A stretch of DNA of 9,406 nucleotides from Alphaproteobacteria bacterium. Lineage in GTDB: Bacteria > Pseudomonadota > Alphaproteobacteria > Micropepsales > Micropepsaceae. The stretch is from assembly GCA_003131925.1 (NCBI GenBank), contig PKWC01000203.1, positions 1 through 9,406 of the forward strand, written 5' to 3'. Below, piece after piece: positions 1 to 6,776 of the stretch (positions are counted from its first letter, which is position 1; every line of letters begins with the position of its first letter). The position numbers and the translations under genes were made by a program. A model generated the notes under the pieces. It was given only the letters and a program-made list of their open reading frames with translations, ran no database searches and was not told the DNA's origin.

Positions 1-232
1 CCGCGAATTGTGCGAGGGATTGGCGATGTCGCGTCAGGCGGTGACCAAACATCTGGCGATTCTCGAAGCGGCTAACCTCGTGGTGACGAAGAAAGAGGGC
101 CGCACCAAACTGCACTTCATCAATCCCGTGCCCATCAACGACATCGCCGAACGCTGGATCGGCAAGTTCGAACATCGTCGCCTCAGCGCGCTTTCTGCCC
201 TCAAGGACATTCTCGAAAGGAACTCACGATGA
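1..232 (+). CDS. ArsR-family helix-turn-helix transcriptional regulator, C-terminal part (5' end cut by window edge)
   Basis: This is the end of an ArsR-type winged-helix repressor; the reading frame is open to the left window edge, so the true start lies outside. The visible part begins with the recognition helix (SRQAVTKHLAILEAANLV), followed by the wing (TKKEGRTKLHFINP) and a C-terminal helix (RLSALSALKDILERNSR). This matches the ArsR subfamily that is usually paired with an SRPBCC/AHSA1 gene. Such proteins act as cytoplasmic dimers that repress their own operon. No metal-binding cysteine cluster is visible in the retained part, so the ligand cannot be inferred. The stop overlaps the next start in an ATGA arrangement (229-232), which indicates translational coupling and one operon. 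Confidence 0.88.
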   Translation, partial: RELCEGLAMSRQAVTKHLAILEAANLVVTKKEGRTKLHFINPVPINDIAERWIGKFEHRRLSALSALKDILERNSR

Positions 233-672
233 GCAGCAATACCTTCATCTACGTGACCTACATCCGCACAACCTCCGAAAAATTATGGGAGGCGCTGACG
301 AAACCCGAATTCAACCGGCAATACTGGTTCGGCTGCCACCAGGAATCGGACTGGAAGCCCGGCTCGTCGTGGACGTTGAAGATGCCGGACGGGCGCGTCG
401 CCGATGCGGGCGAAGTGCTCGAATGCGATCCGCCGCGGCGCATGGTGCTCAAATGGCGCAACGAATTCCGCCCCGAGCTCAAGGCGGAAGGATTCACGCG
501 CTGCACCTTCGAGATCGAGGAGGCGGACGGCATGGCGAAGCTCACCGTCACGCACCAGGCGGAGCGTCCGAGCGTTTTCATCGACAAAGTGTCGGCCGGC
601 TGGCCGAAAATCCTCTCAAGCCTGAAGAGCCTGCTCGAAACCGGCAAAAGCTTGCCGCGTACCGACCAATGA
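229..672 (+). CDS. SRPBCC / AHSA1-domain protein
   Basis: This 147-residue protein has the length and pattern of the START-like SRPBCC fold of the AHSA1 (Hsp90 ATPase activator homologue 1-like) group. An N-terminal strand-helix segment reads TTSEKLWEALTKPEFNRQYW, then DWKPGSSW, then the strand GEVLECDPPRRMVLKW. A long C-terminal helix (GWPKILSSLKSLLETG) closes the ligand cavity. Bacterial members are soluble and bind small hydrophobic ligands, but the ligand is rarely known; no catalytic residues can be assigned. The ATG overlaps the stop of the ArsR-type gene by 4 bases, so the two are co-expressed and the upstream repressor probably controls this gene. A hairpin follows the stop codon. Confidence 0.9.
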   Translation: MSSNTFIYVTYIRTTSEKLWEALTKPEFNRQYWFGCHQESDWKPGSSWTLKMPDGRVADAGEVLECDPPRRMVLKWRNEFRPELKAEGFTRCTFEIEEADGMAKLTVTHQAERPSVFIDKVSAGWPKILSSLKSLLETGKSLPRTDQ

Positions 673-689
673 CCGAAGTGACGCCCACA

Positions 690-704
690 CTCCCTTAAGG
701 GGAG
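690..704. terminator. Short hairpin between convergent genes
   Basis: CTCCC (690-694) pairs with GGGAG (700-704) around a 5-base loop, and the nested palindrome CCCTTAAGGG (692-701) is an alternative pairing. It lies in the 43-base gap between the convergent SRPBCC gene and the small exported-protein gene, the position expected of a bidirectional terminator. No clear T-run follows on either strand, so it may instead be a short palindromic repeat. It shares a CTCCC-rich core with the larger hairpin at 1162-1233. Confidence 0.4.
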
Positions 705-715
705 GGTAGAAAGAA

Positions 716-1120
716 TCAGCGCGTGTTCTCTGTGCCCCTGTTCCGTCTCGCGTCGAGAGCAGTTTTGCACTCCGCCTCAAGAGAGTCGCGTTTGCCCTCG
801 AGGCATTCGCGCTCGTCCCGGTGCGACTTGGCGCTCGGGCAGAGGCGCGCCATGTCGTCGGCGCAGGCGCGGCGAAATCCGCGGGCGCGCGTGCCCCGCA
901 TGCCCATGCCCATTGCGCGATGCAGGAGCGGAAGTCCCCCGTGATGCATGCCGAGCAATCCGTGGCCGCCATGATGGGTGCCGCCGCCTTCCTGGGGACC
1001 GCAGGCCGCCGCGCCGATGCATGCAACGACAAGGATCGCGGTCACATTCCGCAATGACTGAAGCGCTTTTGTTTGCTGGAGGTGATTCTGCATGGCGCGT
1101 GTGCGAATTGCCGATTTCAT
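716..1120 (-). CDS. Small exported (possible lipoprotein) His/Met-rich protein with a cysteine-rich repeat
   Basis: The 134-residue product has a hydrophobic export segment (NVTAILVVACIGAAAC, residues 25-40) and lipobox-like cysteines at 34 and 40. A segment rich in His, Met and Gly follows at residues 47-76: H49, H50, H53, H59, H60, H67 and M58, M70, M72, M74. The C-terminal part has cysteines 86, 94, 106 and 118, spaced C-x7-C-x11-C-x11-C, as in ACADDMARLC and ECLEGK. This resembles the Cys-rich repeat of Golgi/FGFR-binding type (PF00839) found in small alphaproteobacterial periplasmic proteins. The function is unknown; metal binding by the His/Met stretch is inference. The start is uncertain: ATG at 1120 is given, ATG at 1093 or TTG at 1054 would also leave a signal sequence, and none has a clear Shine-Dalgarno sequence. 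Confidence 0.68.
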   Translation of the reverse strand: MKSAIRTRAMQNHLQQTKALQSLRNVTAILVVACIGAAACGPQEGGGTHHGGHGLLGMHHGGLPLLHRAMGMGMRGTRARGFRRACADDMARLCPSAKSHRDERECLEGKRDSLEAECKTALDARRNRGTENTR

Positions 1121-1161
1121 CGGCGTCGAGCTTATCGCAGACTGCCAATGGAAGGCAGGGT

Positions 1162-1233
1162 GGGGCGGTTGGTCTATCCGGTCGGCTCTCCCACTCCCAA
1201 GTGGAGAAGGAGAGCCGATCCGTCAACCGCCCC
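1162..1233. repeat. Large palindromic hairpin element (72 bases)
   Basis: Three nested dyads are visible. The outer arms GGGGCGGTTG (1162-1171) and CAACCGCCCC (1224-1233) match perfectly. The middle arms are GGTCGGCTCTC (1180-1190) and GAGAGCCGATC (1210-1220), with one G-T pair. The inner arms are CCACT (1191-1195) and AGTGG (1200-1204), with a 4-base loop. It lies 59 bases beyond the stop of the lytic transglycosylase gene and upstream of the small exported-protein gene, both on the minus strand. No T-run follows on either strand. It looks like a REP-type palindromic element of alphaproteobacteria and could also end or attenuate transglycosylase transcription. Confidence 0.65.
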
Positions 1234-1292
1234 TTGTGATACGAAACCGCTTAGCTCGAAGCGTGGAAGCCCTCGCAAAAATTCAGTACAGT

Positions 1293-2507
1293 CTAGCCTT
1301 TGCCGCGCGCGCCATGCGCGATCGGCCTCAGACGTATCGCGCCGGAATTCGCCGCCTCGCGGAAGGTGACGTGCACGCGTCCGCGATGGGCAAGCGCATC
1401 GTATCTGCGTGCGACACGGCTTGTGCTCGTTGCAGCAACGCGCAGCGCGGGCACGCCATACGCGCCGGCCAATAGCGTGGCGCGCGGCTCGACGCTGCCG
1501 CCATGCGCCCTTATGACAGTTTGTACGAAGGCGAGATCTTCGACCACGCCCTGTTTCAGCTGTCCGACCGTGATGACGGATTTCACGCCCGGCGCATATT
1601 CGCCCGGCAATGAAGCGCGCGCCAAGGTGGCGCCCGCGACGTCGATCCAGACCGGCGTTCCGTTCGGTCGCGTGAATTTCACCAGCTCCGCCTGCGCCAC
1701 GCCCGCGCGTCCCGTCAACGCCGCGCCGGCGCTTCCCAGCGACGTCACAATTTGGCTGATGTAATTGCGCGTCTCGGCCGGCAGCAATTTTCCTCGCGCA
1801 AGACTTTCTTCGAGATGTCCCGGCCCGTCATTGTAGGCCGCGAACATCGCGGGATATCCGTATTTGCCGTAGAGCCAGCGCAGATAGGCCGCGCCTGCGG
1901 TTATGTTGTCGCGCGGATCGTTGGGATTGGAGCCGAGACCGTATTGCGTGCGCATTTCCCTGTAGGTGCCTGGCATCAGCTGCATGAGGCCCATGGCGCC
2001 CGTGCGCGAGGTGATCGGCGTGCTCTGACTCAGCATCGTGCGGCCGCCGCTTTCCATCCGCACGACGGCGCGAATCCAGTCGGCGGGGATACTGAAGCGC
2101 CGCGATGCGGAGGAAATCAGCGGTATCCAGCGGTTTACGAGCTGGCTCGGGCTCATGCGCTCTTCCGCAGCGAATGTGGATTGCGGAATCGCGGGCATCT
2201 GCGGAACGACCGCATTCCAGGTGGTGTGAATCCATTTGGCGACCGCGACAACCTGCGTCATCGGATTTGTGCGGACGGAGAATTGCTGCACGTGAAGGGC
2301 GATGCCTTGCCAGGCGAACAGGATGGCGCCGGCAATTCCGGTCATGAAGGTCAGCTTGGCCGCGCCGTGAAGAACAAGCCGCGCGCCGGCCGACTTGCAT
2401 GTGGTTCCGAAGGATTTGCCGATCCCGGCGGTGGCGCCGGCGGCGTGAATTTTCGCGGAAAAGAAGCTTGCGCCATGAAGGCGCGTGTCGACATGTTGCA
2501 GCGTCAC
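1293..2507 (-). CDS. Membrane-anchored lytic transglycosylase (SLT domain)
   Basis: The enzyme cleaves the MurNAc-GlcNAc bond of peptidoglycan, leaving 1,6-anhydro-MurNAc ends. Numbered from GTG at 2507 (404 residues), a single transmembrane helix lies near 55-75, giving a periplasmic catalytic part. The SLT domain carries the catalytic Glu at 152 in RMESGG, the substrate-groove motif GAMGLMQLMP (170-179), and AAYNDGPG (223-230) where most relatives have AYNAGPG. About 145 residues after the SLT core have no recognised domain. GTG at 2507 is chosen because GGGG lies 7 bases upstream. A TTG at 2543 would add 12 residues but overlaps a palindrome and lacks such a site. The gene stands alone; 186 bases with a regulatory dyad lie between it and the response regulator gene. 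No conjugation genes are nearby, so a general cell-wall role is more likely than a VirB1 role. Confidence 0.88.
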   Translation of the reverse strand: MTLQHVDTRLHGASFFSAKIHAAGATAGIGKSFGTTCKSAGARLVLHGAAKLTFMTGIAGAILFAWQGIALHVQQFSVRTNPMTQVVAVAKWIHTTWNAVVPQMPAIPQSTFAAEERMSPSQLVNRWIPLISSASRRFSIPADWIRAVVRMESGGRTMLSQSTPITSRTGAMGLMQLMPGTYREMRTQYGLGSNPNDPRDNITAGAAYLRWLYGKYGYPAMFAAYNDGPGHLEESLARGKLLPAETRNYISQIVTSLGSAGAALTGRAGVAQAELVKFTRPNGTPVWIDVAGATLARASLPGEYAPGVKSVITVGQLKQGVVEDLAFVQTVIRAHGGSVEPRATLLAGAYGVPALRVAATSTSRVARRYDALAHRGRVHVTFREAANSGAIRLRPIAHGARGKG

Positions 2508-2536
2508 GATCTTGCCCCGTTGGTCTAGATGTAATC

Positions 2537-2559
2537 TGCGCAATCAAATGATTGTCGCA
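2537..2559. promoter_or_regulatory. Palindrome upstream of the lytic transglycosylase gene
   Basis: CAATCA (2541-2546) and TGATTG (2549-2554) form a perfect dyad with a 2-base centre, extended by TGCG (2537-2540) and CGCA (2556-2559) with one unpaired T. It ends 30 bases upstream of the preferred GTG start, a typical operator or leader-hairpin position. A weak promoter-like pair lies further upstream on the minus strand: TTGTAC (2657-2652), a 17-base spacer, then TATCTA (2634-2629). Protein binding is inference. Confidence 0.35.
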
Positions 2560-2695
2560 GAAACCTCCGCCAAGCGCGGCCCAGCCTGCTGCTTGCGGTC
2601 ACCTGCGCGTTTCCACACCGGTACCGCTTAGATAGACGCATTCCCTCTGAAGTACAAGCGTTTTAATCGCGCAATGGTTCCGAATGTCATTTGAT

Positions 2696-2713
2696 AGCTC
2701 CGAAATCGAAGCT
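2696..2713 (-). terminator. Hairpin 15 bases downstream of the response regulator stop
   Basis: AGCTTCG and CGGAGCT (minus-strand reading) form a 7-pair stem with one G-T pair around the loop ATTT. It lies just beyond the stop of the response regulator gene and is the best candidate for ending the glycosyltransferase-regulator transcript. No T-run follows, so a Rho-dependent end is equally possible. Confidence 0.3.
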
Positions 2714-2728
2714 TTCGCTACAATGCGA

Positions 2729-3424
2729 TCACCTTTTTTGCTCAGCGGCAGCGGGTGCGTCCATTACATAGCCCGAGCCCCGAATGGTATGGATCAAATC
2801 GGCCACGCCCTCACGGTAAAGCTTGGCGCGAAGCCGGCTCATGTTGGTCTCGACGATGTTCGTTTTCGGATCAAAATGAAAATCCCACACGCCTTCGAGA
2901 AGCATAGTCCGTGTTACGATGTGTCCGGCATGCCGCATCAGGAATTCCAGCAACATGAATTCCCGCGGCTGCAGGTCGATCGCAACGCCGGTCCGCGTCA
3001 CCGACCTCTTCAACAGATCCATTTCGACGTCCGCGATACGCAATACAGTCTGGCCCGACGATAGCGGCGGCCGCCGCGTCAGGGCGGTGACGCGCGCGAG
3101 CAGCTCCGAAAAGGCAAAAGGCTTGACGAGATAATCGTCCGCGCCTGCGTTCAGCCCCTCGACCCGGTCGTCGATGCCGCCGAGCGCCGTGAGGAACAAG
3201 ACAGGCGTTTTGACGCCCGTTCCGCGCAGCATCTTGACGAGCGCAAGACCATCCACGCCTGGAAGCATGCGGTCGAGAATGATTGCATCATAGGGTTCAC
3301 TGCCGGCAAGAAACACGCCGTCGCGGCCCGTCGACGCAAGATCAACGGCGTGGCCGTGCTCTTTCAGTCCGCGCATCACGTAGGTCGCGGTATCGGCATC
3401 GTCCTCGACGAGCAGGAATTTCAT
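2729..3424 (-). CDS. OmpR-family DNA-binding response regulator
   Basis: This 231-residue protein has the full receiver plus winged-helix layout. The receiver (about 1-112) shows the acidic pocket EDD (7-9), phosphoacceptor Asp51 in ILDRMLPG, Thr79 and Lys101 in LVKPF. The OmpR/PhoB-type DNA-binding domain (about 128-222) contains LQPREFMLLEFLM, an NIVETNMSRLRAKL recognition helix region and the wing IRGSGYVM. Overall it resembles the QseB/CusR/PmrA group. Key residues are intact, so phosphorylation by a cognate kinase should work. It follows the glycosyltransferase gene with 36 bases between, probably in the same transcript. The partner is most likely the kinase encoded divergently at 5281-6774. 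The ATG at 3424 gives the canonical MKFLLVEDD start; the ribosome binding site is weak, which fits coupling to the upstream gene. Confidence 0.95.
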   Translation of the reverse strand: MKFLLVEDDADTATYVMRGLKEHGHAVDLASTGRDGVFLAGSEPYDAIILDRMLPGVDGLALVKMLRGTGVKTPVLFLTALGGIDDRVEGLNAGADDYLVKPFAFSELLARVTALTRRPPLSSGQTVLRIADVEMDLLKRSVTRTGVAIDLQPREFMLLEFLMRHAGHIVTRTMLLEGVWDFHFDPKTNIVETNMSRLRAKLYREGVADLIHTIRGSGYVMDAPAAAEQKR

Positions 3425-3445
3425 CCACGAATGCTCAGATGAAGT

Positions 3446-3459
3446 CGGGAAAAGTCCCG
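3446..3459 (-). other. Small intercistronic hairpin between the glycosyltransferase and regulator genes
   Basis: CGGGA (3446-3450) and TCCCG (3455-3459) form a 5-base stem with a 4-base loop inside the 36-base gap. On the minus-strand RNA it would fold directly after the glycosyltransferase stop. It could stabilise the upstream message or tune readthrough into the regulator gene. The short stem makes chance a real alternative. Confidence 0.3.
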
Positions 3460-3460
3460 G

Positions 3461-5113
3461 TCACGGAACACGCCCCGCGACCGCCCCGTGATATCCGGAC
3501 ACTGTGTACAGATAGTAGGCATCTATGGCGATCCCGTTGCGGGTACGCGGGATTTTGCCGGCAAATGCAATCCGGAAAAAATGATCCCGCACCTGGATCA
3601 TTTCCCGTTCCGGGGCCGGGGTAACGTAAAGCAGTCGGCCTCGCAGCAGCGCAGGCGTCACGTGCGGCGACGACGAGAACCGGCAGCCGCTCGCAAGCTC
3701 GACCACAGGCACCGATGGCGCCGCATAAAAAGCAATCCAGCTCGCCGTCGCGTAATTTGTCGTAATGATCGCCCCGACATGTCCGTTCAGCGCCTGCATG
3801 GAGATCCTTTCGGCCACAGGCCTGAAGCCGATTGCCGTCATGCGCGCGATCGGATCGCGCCGCCCGAGCGGGAGCACGCCGAAGAACGCCTGCGCGTAGG
3901 CTACGGTGAGTATGGCCGCCGCGACCGGAAGAGCCAAAATGCGCGATACCTGGACGACCTTTCCGGAGAGCGTATTCCCGCAAAGGCCCGAAAGGGCCTG
4001 GGCCGCCAGTAGCGCCACGGCCGGATAGACAAAGCATGGCCAGTTTCCCTGCACCCGATCATGCAGCGAGTGAAAAGGGAAGTACAATAGAGCCGGCCAC
4101 ACGTTCGCGGCGGCGAAGCCGAGCAGTCGAGCGGGCTTTGCAAGAGGAGAATTTCGCACCAGCCCGAAGGCCGCGAGGACGAGAATGCAGGGCGACGCAA
4201 GCGCGATCTGGCCGTCCAGGAATTCCAGCAGGTAAGGTGCATTCGGATGCGAGACTCCAAGGCGCCCGAACTGAAACTGGAATGAAACGAAGCCGTGCGT
4301 TGCATTCCAGATGATCGTCGGCGCGAACAGCGCAAGCGCGATCGAAGCGCCTGCATAGGGCCAGATCGTGCGCAGCCACGGACGGCCCGCCGGGGATGCG
4401 CACAGCCACAGAGCAAGACTGCAACACAGGAAAAAGCCAGTATATTTCGCGGCGATGGCAATTCCTGCTGCCGCGCCGGCGGCCAGCCACCAACGTCCGT
4501 CCTGTGTGGAATCGAGTTTCGCCACTGTCCACAGCAGCAGCGCCGCCGCCGCAATCAGCAGCGCATCGGGTGTCGCTCCCATCGTTTCTGCGGCAATCAT
4601 GAGCGTGGCGTTGAAGAGCAGACAGGCTGATGCTCCCAGCCTTTCACTTGAGAACCAGACAGCGGCGCTTCGCCATACCGCCCAGCTTGCCACGAGCGAA
4701 GCCGTCAGCGGAACAAAACGCACGCCGAATTGGGTGTCGTCGAAAATCAGCGTGCCCGCGCGAATTGCGAGTGCAATCAGCGCCGGGTGCTCGTAATAGC
4801 CGAGAGCGAGGTGCTTCGACCACAGCCAGTAGTAGGATTCGTCGAACGAGAGGGGTAGCGATGCGGCAAGGATGAAACGCAGGAGGGTGAGGATCGCGAT
4901 TGCGAGGAACAGACTGGCCGTCGTGACGTCAGAAATGCGCGACCGATGTGCAATCGATGCATGACCGAGTTCGATCGCGCCGGCGAGGTCGCCCGTGCGC
5001 GTGGGCGCTCGGACAACGCCTCGGAGATCACCCGAATAATCGGTGTCGTCGAAACGCCGGACCAATAGCGGACACCCTGCGCTTGCAGCCGGCGCCTCCG
5101 GCTGCCCGAACAA
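3461..5113 (-). CDS. GT39/ArnT-like membrane glycosyltransferase
   Basis: This 550-residue polytopic inner-membrane protein belongs to the GT-C fold dolichyl-phosphate-mannose/ArnT-like family (PF13231/GT39). Such enzymes move a sugar from a polyprenyl phosphate donor to lipid A, another glycan or a protein on the periplasmic side. The first helix (about 66-88) leads into the catalytic loop LSFDESYYWLWSKH with the expected Asp91-Glu92, followed by GYYEHPALIALAIR, where ArnT relatives have YYDHPP. Many hydrophobic segments follow to about residue 410, then a soluble C-terminal part of about 130 residues. Acceptor and donor cannot be read from sequence. No ATG is available near the N terminus: TTG at 5113 has GGGGG 6 bases upstream, while TTG at 5065 has AGGG 9 bases upstream and would remove 16 residues. 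It is the first gene of a probable operon with the response regulator, which suggests signal-controlled envelope glycosylation. Confidence 0.87.
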   Translation of the reverse strand: MFGQPEAPAASAGCPLLVRRFDDTDYSGDLRGVVRAPTRTGDLAGAIELGHASIAHRSRISDVTTASLFLAIAILTLLRFILAASLPLSFDESYYWLWSKHLALGYYEHPALIALAIRAGTLIFDDTQFGVRFVPLTASLVASWAVWRSAAVWFSSERLGASACLLFNATLMIAAETMGATPDALLIAAAALLLWTVAKLDSTQDGRWWLAAGAAAGIAIAAKYTGFFLCCSLALWLCASPAGRPWLRTIWPYAGASIALALFAPTIIWNATHGFVSFQFQFGRLGVSHPNAPYLLEFLDGQIALASPCILVLAAFGLVRNSPLAKPARLLGFAAANVWPALLYFPFHSLHDRVQGNWPCFVYPAVALLAAQALSGLCGNTLSGKVVQVSRILALPVAAAILTVAYAQAFFGVLPLGRRDPIARMTAIGFRPVAERISMQALNGHVGAIITTNYATASWIAFYAAPSVPVVELASGCRFSSSPHVTPALLRGRLLYVTPAPEREMIQVRDHFFRIAFAGKIPRTRNGIAIDAYYLYTVSGYHGAVAGRVP

Positions 5114-5280
5114 ACGAAACCCCCAACCCGATCATGCTCGGTCCGACATTGCAGGACGCGTTCACGAATGTTGGGAATTTGTATGGAAATGCGGACAGAG
5201 GATATACGCCGCGCAATTCCTTCGCAACGAAGCGTAAAGGCCGCTATGCTCGATAATGCGACGTGCCGCGGAGCGTTCTT
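5114..5280. promoter_or_regulatory. Divergent intergenic region between glycosyltransferase and kinase genes
   Basis: This 167-base gap must hold the promoters of both divergent transcripts and is the obvious place for the response regulator to bind. Candidate elements are weak. For the plus strand, TTGTAT and TATACG lie 18 bases apart within 5179-5208. A short dyad, CTTCG-CAA-CGAAG, lies near 5220-5232. I see no convincing direct repeats of the kind bound by OmpR-type regulators. GGAG at 5270-5273 is the ribosome binding site of the kinase gene. Confidence 0.4.
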
Positions 5281-6774
5281 TTGCCGATCTCTCGTCTGTT
5301 CAGGACAGCAAGCTTCAAACTCGCTGCCGCCTATGTGCTGCTGTTCGGCGCCTCGGTCGCCGTTCTCGCCGCCATCGTCTATCTTACGGCGACCGCTGCG
5401 CTGGACCGCCAGGAGCGGACGCGGCTCCACGCCGAGGCAACGGCGCTGCGCGCCGAATACCGCCGTGGCGGATTCGAAAAGCTGATGGAGGAAATTCATT
5501 CCCGTCAGCGTGCGGATCTGGTCGGAGGCCTGGACTACACGGTGGTCGCAGCCTCAGGAGTGCGGCAATTCGGCAATATTCCAGCGTTGAAGCTTCAAAG
5601 CGGATGGTCGAGAGTGAAAGGTCCTCCCGACGGAGACGAACCCCCCGGTCATCGCGAGCGGCTTCTGGTCTACTCCGTGCAACTATCGCCCGGTTTGTGG
5701 CTTCAGGTTGGCGACGACATCGGCAAGGACGTTCTGGTCGGCAAAGCCATCATGGCGACATCCGGCTGGGTACTTCTCGTCATCGTCACGCTTGCGATTG
5801 CGGGCGGCATCGTGTTGAGCGCGAGTGTGCTCTCCCGCATAGACGGAATTACGCGAACGGCGGAAGCCATCATAGAGGGTGACATCGGGCGCCGGGTGCC
5901 GATGCGGGGTGTCGATGACGACATCGACCGGCTTTCGGCCACGCTCAATCGCATGCTCGACCGGATTTCATCCTTGATGGGCGCGCTGCGCCAGGTGTCG
6001 AGACATATCGCCCATGATTTGCGCACGCCGCTCGGACGACTGAGACAGGGACTGGACGAAGCGCGCAGCAATGCAACAACTCTTGACCAATACGAACGCG
6101 CAGTCGAGAGCGCCGTCGGAGAGACCGACCAGATTCTGGAAACCTTCGCGGCCCTGTTGCGCATCGCGGAAATCGAGTCGGGAACGCGGCGCGCCGGGTT
6201 TCGCGCTGTCGATCTCAGCGCGCTCGCGCTTCAGATCGGCCAGACCTATGTTCCGGCCGCCGAGGATGCAGGCAAGCAGTTGAGTCTCGCGATCGCTCCC
6301 GGCGTGACGGTGGACGGCGACCGCGAGCTGCTCGCCCAATTGCTTGTCAATCTCATCGAGAACGCCCTTCGTCACACGCAGGACGCCGCCGGGATTCTGG
6401 TCGAGCTCGCGGCCGGACGCGGCGCGCCTGTGCTGGCCGTTTCGGACAACGGGCCGGGGATTCCCGGCGAAGAGCGCGATCGCGTCATCGGAAGGTTCTA
6501 TCGCCTCGAACGGAGCAGGGCGACAGAAGGAAGTGGACTTGGCCTGAGCCTGGTCGCCGCGGTGGCCGATCTCCATCGCGCGGAACTCGTTTTTGCCGAC
6601 CGGGCGCCCGGCCTCGCAGTGAGCATCGTCTTTTCGGAACGGGCGGGAACCGCGCGGCCCTTGACGGAAATGCGGGCCGCTGCATCGCGTCGCGTCCCCA
6701 TGCTTGCAAGCCTTGCGTCGTTGCTCGGATCCGGCCGTCCCGCCGCGACGGCCGGCGAGAAGCCGGGAGTTTGA
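5281..6774 (+). CDS. HAMP-domain sensor histidine kinase
   Basis: This membrane kinase has 497 residues from TTG at 5281. Its first helix lies at about 12-36, a periplasmic sensor loop of about 115 residues follows, and the second helix is near 160-182. Next come HAMP (about 182-235), the phosphoacceptor His245 in RHIAHDLRTPLGRL, the ATP-binding N box NLIENALRHT (Asn361), G1 DNGPG (389-393) and G2 GSGLGL (417-422). All catalytic motifs are intact. A tail of about 40 residues rich in Ala and Arg follows the ATPase domain. TTG at 5281 is preferred because GGAG lies 7 bases upstream and the start then reads MPISRLFRTASFKLA, like related kinases; GTG at 5263 adds 6 residues without a good site. 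The stop is 2 bases before the cytochrome gene. The cognate regulator is probably the one encoded at 2729-3424. The sensed signal is unknown. Confidence 0.94.
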   Translation: MPISRLFRTASFKLAAAYVLLFGASVAVLAAIVYLTATAALDRQERTRLHAEATALRAEYRRGGFEKLMEEIHSRQRADLVGGLDYTVVAASGVRQFGNIPALKLQSGWSRVKGPPDGDEPPGHRERLLVYSVQLSPGLWLQVGDDIGKDVLVGKAIMATSGWVLLVIVTLAIAGGIVLSASVLSRIDGITRTAEAIIEGDIGRRVPMRGVDDDIDRLSATLNRMLDRISSLMGALRQVSRHIAHDLRTPLGRLRQGLDEARSNATTLDQYERAVESAVGETDQILETFAALLRIAEIESGTRRAGFRAVDLSALALQIGQTYVPAAEDAGKQLSLAIAPGVTVDGDRELLAQLLVNLIENALRHTQDAAGILVELAAGRGAPVLAVSDNGPGIPGEERDRVIGRFYRLERSRATEGSGLGLSLVAAVADLHRAELVFADRAPGLAVSIVFSERAGTARPLTEMRAAASRRVPMLASLASLLGSGRPAATAGEKPGV

Positions 6775-6776
6775 GT

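Noticed and set aside
1752..2528. A 258-codon open frame on the plus strand opposite the lytic transglycosylase
   Set aside because: It is antisense to a gene with clear SLT motifs, has composition typical of a shadow frame in GC-rich DNA, and shows no domain.
2544..2728. Possible small gene or RNA between the transglycosylase and regulator genes
   Set aside because: No open frame with a ribosome binding site and no known RNA fold is visible; only a dyad, a weak promoter-like pair and a short hairpin.
5134..5256. A 40-codon ATG frame ending just before the kinase gene, considered as a leader peptide
   Set aside because: There is no Shine-Dalgarno sequence before its ATG, no regulatory codon run, and no attenuator hairpin after it.
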